From positions 1,798,001-1,862,000 of the forward strand of contig NC_087382.1 of NCBI RefSeq assembly GCF_963675165.1: a stretch of DNA of 64,000 bases, in the 5' to 3' direction. The notes under the pieces were generated by a model that searched no databases, was not told where the DNA came from, and worked only from the letters and a program-made list of their open reading frames with translations. Shown piece by piece: positions 60,049-64,000 of the stretch (position 1 is the stretch's first letter; each line of letters opens with the position of its first letter). The position numbers were made by a program, and so were the translations under genes. Source of the stretch: Halichondria panicea. Lineage: Eukaryota > Porifera > Demospongiae > Suberitida > Halichondriidae.

Positions 60049-60114
60049 TAGCCTCGATCCCAGGCCGAGTTTTCGCTTTTATAAAAGCGAAAACTCGGCC
60101 TGGGATCGAGGCTA
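60049..60114. mobile_element. 66-bp perfect-palindrome MITE with 10-bp target duplication
   Basis: TAGCCTCGATCCCAGGCCG ... inverted, nearly no loop. GTATTATCAC duplicated at 60039-60048 and 60115-60124. A minimal form of the MULE-like family. Confidence 0.82.
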
Positions 60115-60124
60115 GTATTATCAC

Positions 60125-63100
60125 CACATTCATGCACAGGTCTTGGATCATGTTTCATTGGAAGCTTCCAGTTTACAACCATCCCATGCATGAGTAGTAT
60201 ATAATAACCCTTTCCCGGGCTATCGCAAGGAACCTGGAAAAGTTCTGTCACTTTTAGTTTGCATTTGTAAACCTTTTTTCAAGTGCCCTAATTGAACAGT
60301 TCAGCAGAACTTCAAGGATAGGGTAATCGCATTCATGACACCATCCATGCAATCTACCACAGAATCAAATATCATGCAACATGCATTGACTAGTTGATAT
60401 ATCACGCTCCCTTCCCTAGCTTTTTGTTGTACAATTTACAACAACTTGACCTGTAAAGGGGTAACCATGCACATGCATTATAGCATGACCATTATTAGCA
60501 AAAACAGAATTCCAAGTAAAAGCAGGCCACATGCACATGCATGCAGACTGCATGGATCCATGATAGTATACAATTGCATGCATTTGAATTTTATCCGCTT
60601 ACTATAATAGTGTGTCTAACAGTGAAATGGTTCACACTTATGATTGAGTTACTTTACTGCGCACTTGCATGAATACCATTTTGAACAACTCTGGTATACA
60701 GTTTGATTTGCGATTTTGATCTGCATTTTGCAGAAACAATTGATAATTAGATCACTATAAATACGTACGTCCGCCTTTAATAATAAAAATATAGTATTAG
60801 GAGAATCCCACAACAATTAAGTTCAGCTTATATATATACCCATGAAATATAAAAGGATTTACTCGTGCATGCAGTGATTCACAGAAAAGATAAGATCCAA
60901 TTTTATTGTCATTAGCCAAGCCTCCACTTTGCAGCTGTATGGTAACAACATTGCATGCATGATTGAATTACACTCCACAGGCTCATTGCATATAGTACAT
61001 GCTTGTAGATTCACTCCCCCCATATATACATTCACAGAAAGATGAAATCCAAGACATATACCCATGCATGCATTGCTCATAAAAAATCTGACTGTTCTAT
61101 TGACATGTTTTGTGCTATTGTCATATTGAACTGAGCTAGCTAGCAGTCTAAGCTACTTATTTCATCATACAAAAGAATAGGCTTTTTAGAAACTACGTAG
61201 CTGCATGTGCAGTCAGTTTTCAGATGTGAACGAGGCCTGAAACAATGCAATCCAATTCTTGCTCCGTGTTTCTATAGGCTGTGGCTCAGAACTAGAGGTA
61301 TAGAGGTGTACAAGTAGTGCATGCATGTTGGTGACTTGTGCAATGCAAAACGGTAGTCGGGCGCCGCCGGTTTAGCTGTGAGTAACTAATTCTGAGAAGT
61401 CAACTACATGCATGCATGTTAGATACATGTTTGTGGGTGTTCCTATAGAAGTAGCTTCCTATCAGCCAATTCAATGTTTGCACAAATGCAATTAGTGGTG
61501 TTCTCGTATTGCAAATGCAATTAGTGTGCCCATTACTCGAAAAAATCTGGATTCGACCCGGATAGGTGTCGGGCTAATAGCCCCATTTACACGACACCTG
61601 GCACTTAATCTGGGCCAGAGCACGCACATGCATGCATGTGTATTGGGGACTATGTAAGTAGAACATGCACACACATTTCAGTGTTGTATGTCAGACGAAC
61701 TTAAAGTACTATTTATGGATGATTCTAAAGAGCCTGAGGATACACCTATTGCTGTTACGGCTAACACTCACAATCCCCTGTTGAAGGGCAGGAGGCTGTG
61801 AGAGTTGTCAGGGAAAGGTCAATTTACAGTTTTGTCCGATACTGCTAATTGTTGATGAACAAAATAAAAGGTTGTAATTAATTATTGGACGTACACTGTA
61901 CATAAGAGCTATAATAAAAACTAGTGTGCAAATTAAGTGCAAATTTACCATTTCTCCTTGGTTTCGTCATTGTAGCCCTGTAGTAGGATACAGATAAATT
62001 TTACTGACTACTATACACATGCACAGGAGTATAATTCTTAAATTAGGAGCTTCTTAGACGGTGCACAGCTACAAGCATGCAAATCGTGCACCTCTACAAG
62101 CCACAACATTGAATGGTGAATTATAGTTAACTGTGAACTAGTGACAAGTTAAAGTTGCTTATAAGGACTGCTATAGTAACCTTCACCATGGATGATAAAA
62201 TTAAGGTGATGATCACCATTGCAGTTACAAATCAACAATAGTACATAGTCAGTATACTTATTACACTGCATGGACGTGGTGAAGTGGAAAATAGGTGACA
62301 GAAGATGGACTGTTTTTACGATGTGCAGACTGGTGGGAAGCTAAAGTGTTTGAGGGAGAAGCACCCTCTAACCCCCCCCTATCCCCCACACTGGATAGAA
62401 TCCTAGCTGTTAAGATACTGTAGAATTAAAGTAACACCACTGGATCACTCATGTATAGTGATTCCTCCACTTTGTAGCTCTATTAACAACATTGCATGCC
62501 ATCTCATCCATGCACAGGCCTTAATTGGATCATATTTCATGTGTAGTAAAAGCACAGACGGATTCACACTCCCCAGAAGGAATTACAGCATTTTTAACAC
62601 CTTTGCAACACACACACACAAATGGGTAAACCACAATGAAACCCACAATGTAAACATGGACTACATGCAGGCTATCCTTGAGTGGTTTCTTTACTAATTT
62701 GCAGCATCAAATCAAAATTGGCCAGTGTACTAATACAACAACTATAGGTATACATGGTTGCAGTAATAAGACCTACTCCACAGATGTGAGATGGAGAATG
62801 GTGTACCAGAGCTGAGGTGTGTACTTGGTCTATCTCATATCACACAGAAAAAAATAACTAGCAATTTGAGAAATGTGAACATGATTATTGACAGTAGTGA
62901 CAGCAGTTGCGTAAGGAAGAGAGTTATCACTTAGAGAGCATGGAAAAAGTTTAGAAGGGGAGCTGATACGCATGTGCACACATAATAAAGTGCACCTGCA
63001 AGGGGGTCTTAGGGTAGTCCCCTAAAAAATATATTAATTTTACATGCTCTAGGATTGATTGGTGTATTTGTGTACAATAAAAAGCTTGATTCTTTGATTC

Positions 63101-64000
63101 AATTGAGCTTGTGTAAAAAGCAAGCATGCAGTGTTAGGGGCCTGGTTCCTACTTTTAGCACACCACAGTCACTGCAGATGGTCTCCCATTTGAGTAACCA
63201 CATGCAATTTACTACAATAGTACATTGTGGTTTTATGCTAGGTTTTACACTACCACTTTAGAGTGCATGGCTGAGAACATATTCACCTCATCCTTGGATC
63301 ATATTTCATGGATTCACACTCCCATATACATTCCCAGAAGGAATCAATATACTTCCATCCACTTTTAATTTAGAGGTGCATGGTTGAGAAAACAATTCAT
63401 GCATGGATTCACCCCATTTACAGGCCTTTGATCATATTTCATGGGTAATAAAACTACAGAATTTATGGATTCACCACACATTCTCAGATTTATTGGACAC
63501 TTCCACTTTAGAGTGCATGGCTGAGAACAAAAATTCATACATGGGTATTCATCTCCTCCACAGGCCTTGGGATCATATTTCATGGGTAGTAAAAACACAG
63601 ACTTTATGGATTCCCAGATTTATTGGACACTTCTACTTTAGAGTGTATGGCTGAGAACGAATTCCCTCCATTCGCAGGCCTTGTGGATGTATGATTGCAT
63701 TGTATATGTACATGAACTGAATTAACGCCTGGATCTGCCACTACATACAGTGTCCATTAAAACAGTCTGTGAGGTTATTCCTATCTCATTATTATAAGGA
63801 CATGGTTAGCTTCACTAAAATAGAGCCCTGGTGAATTAGATCACAGCTTGTGTATAAATGTGCATTGTGAATCCTGTTGTAAACTAGTTTCTCAGTCCAC
63901 AGCTTCCTTCAGTTTGTCTTTTAGAGTACAGTAAACACACGTAGCCTCGAGACCAGGGCGTTCGTTGTCTGAAAGAACGCCTCAAGTTCCAATGTACAAC
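60125..64000. other. Non-coding end of the second block
   Basis: Colinear with about 30690-34603; no gene seen. 60215-60440 is inverted relative to 55790-56570. Tandem 130-170-bp units lie at 63240-63660. Confidence 0.55.

Larger units (their letters stand above)
41095..64000. repeat. Second copy of the 14.9-34.6-kb block (tandem segmental duplication)
   Basis: From about 41120 to the window end the sequence is colinear with about 14880-34603: module A, MULE-like element, SAXO, minisatellite, orphan exons, gene B, then the non-coding block. The offset is 26,078 bp across SAXO, where only one base change was seen in the coding exon 2. Differences are mainly insertions and deletions of mobile elements and repeat number. 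The alignment still continues at base 64000. Confidence 0.9.

Noticed and set aside
1-64000. tRNA or rRNA genes
   Set aside because: No stretch with a convincing cloverleaf or conserved rRNA core was recognised by eye; a tRNAscan-SE and Rfam run would settle it.

Overview
The window is AT-rich eukaryotic DNA with spliced genes, many transposons and no bacterial or viral operon layout. A demosponge is the best guess. The reasons are a decayed gene family that pairs secreted GGA(I/L/V) / FxxN beta-helix repeats with a Cys-rich 'NPDEQCAYNRS..LCGECEPG' linker and a multi-pass membrane C-terminus, which I recall mainly from sponges such as Amphimedon, and a SAXO/FAM154 axonemal gene (a flagellated animal). 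The species assignment is from memory, not from a search.

Layout. 1-856: part of a TA-flanked MITE and an inverted copy of the flank found upstream of the repeat-protein genes. 857-6172 (minus): the 5' half of a beta-helix/membrane pseudogene, split by a 3.9-kb non-LTR retrotransposon (2087-5966). 7083-11146: module A1 with a secreted repeat-protein gene (frameshifted). 11173-14243 (minus): the 3' half of a beta-helix/membrane pseudogene. 14243-18278: module A2, intact secreted repeat-protein gene. 18856-20077: MULE-like element. 20347-22124: intact SAXO gene. 23061-23480: 44-bp minisatellite. 24700-30645: orphan 3' exons, then decayed secreted gene B1, stretched by a Harbinger MITE and a 2.35-kb MULE-like element. 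30646-34603: non-coding repeats. 36252-39472: gene C, an intact 17-exon member of the secreted family built from tandemly duplicated phase-1 exons. 41120-64000: a second, colinear copy of roughly 14880-34603 (module A3, SAXO copy 2, expanded minisatellite, gene B2), with its own extra insertions: hAT-like, MULE with 9-bp target duplication, P-like relic, and a SAXO pseudogene fragment.

Biology. The most interesting system is the family of small secreted proteins (A1, A2, A3, B1, B2, C). All share a near-identical TATA promoter, signal peptide, first-exon building block (YYxQLxDALxQ) and C-terminal exon (D(S/E)LLLAxxQSxLDxQ). Between these ends the family has grown in two ways: a 45-bp minisatellite inside one exon (15-residue units KTQMQQDGGPSNYYY, A genes), and whole exon-plus-intron duplication (22-residue units GYYKQLMDALKQQDGGP, gene C). 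The function is unknown. The Tyr/Gln/Lys-rich secreted repeats suggest a structural or cross-linkable extracellular material, but that is inference. A2 and C have fully open spliced reading frames; A1, A3, B1 and B2 carry frameshifts or stops. No tRNA, rRNA or CRISPR was seen.
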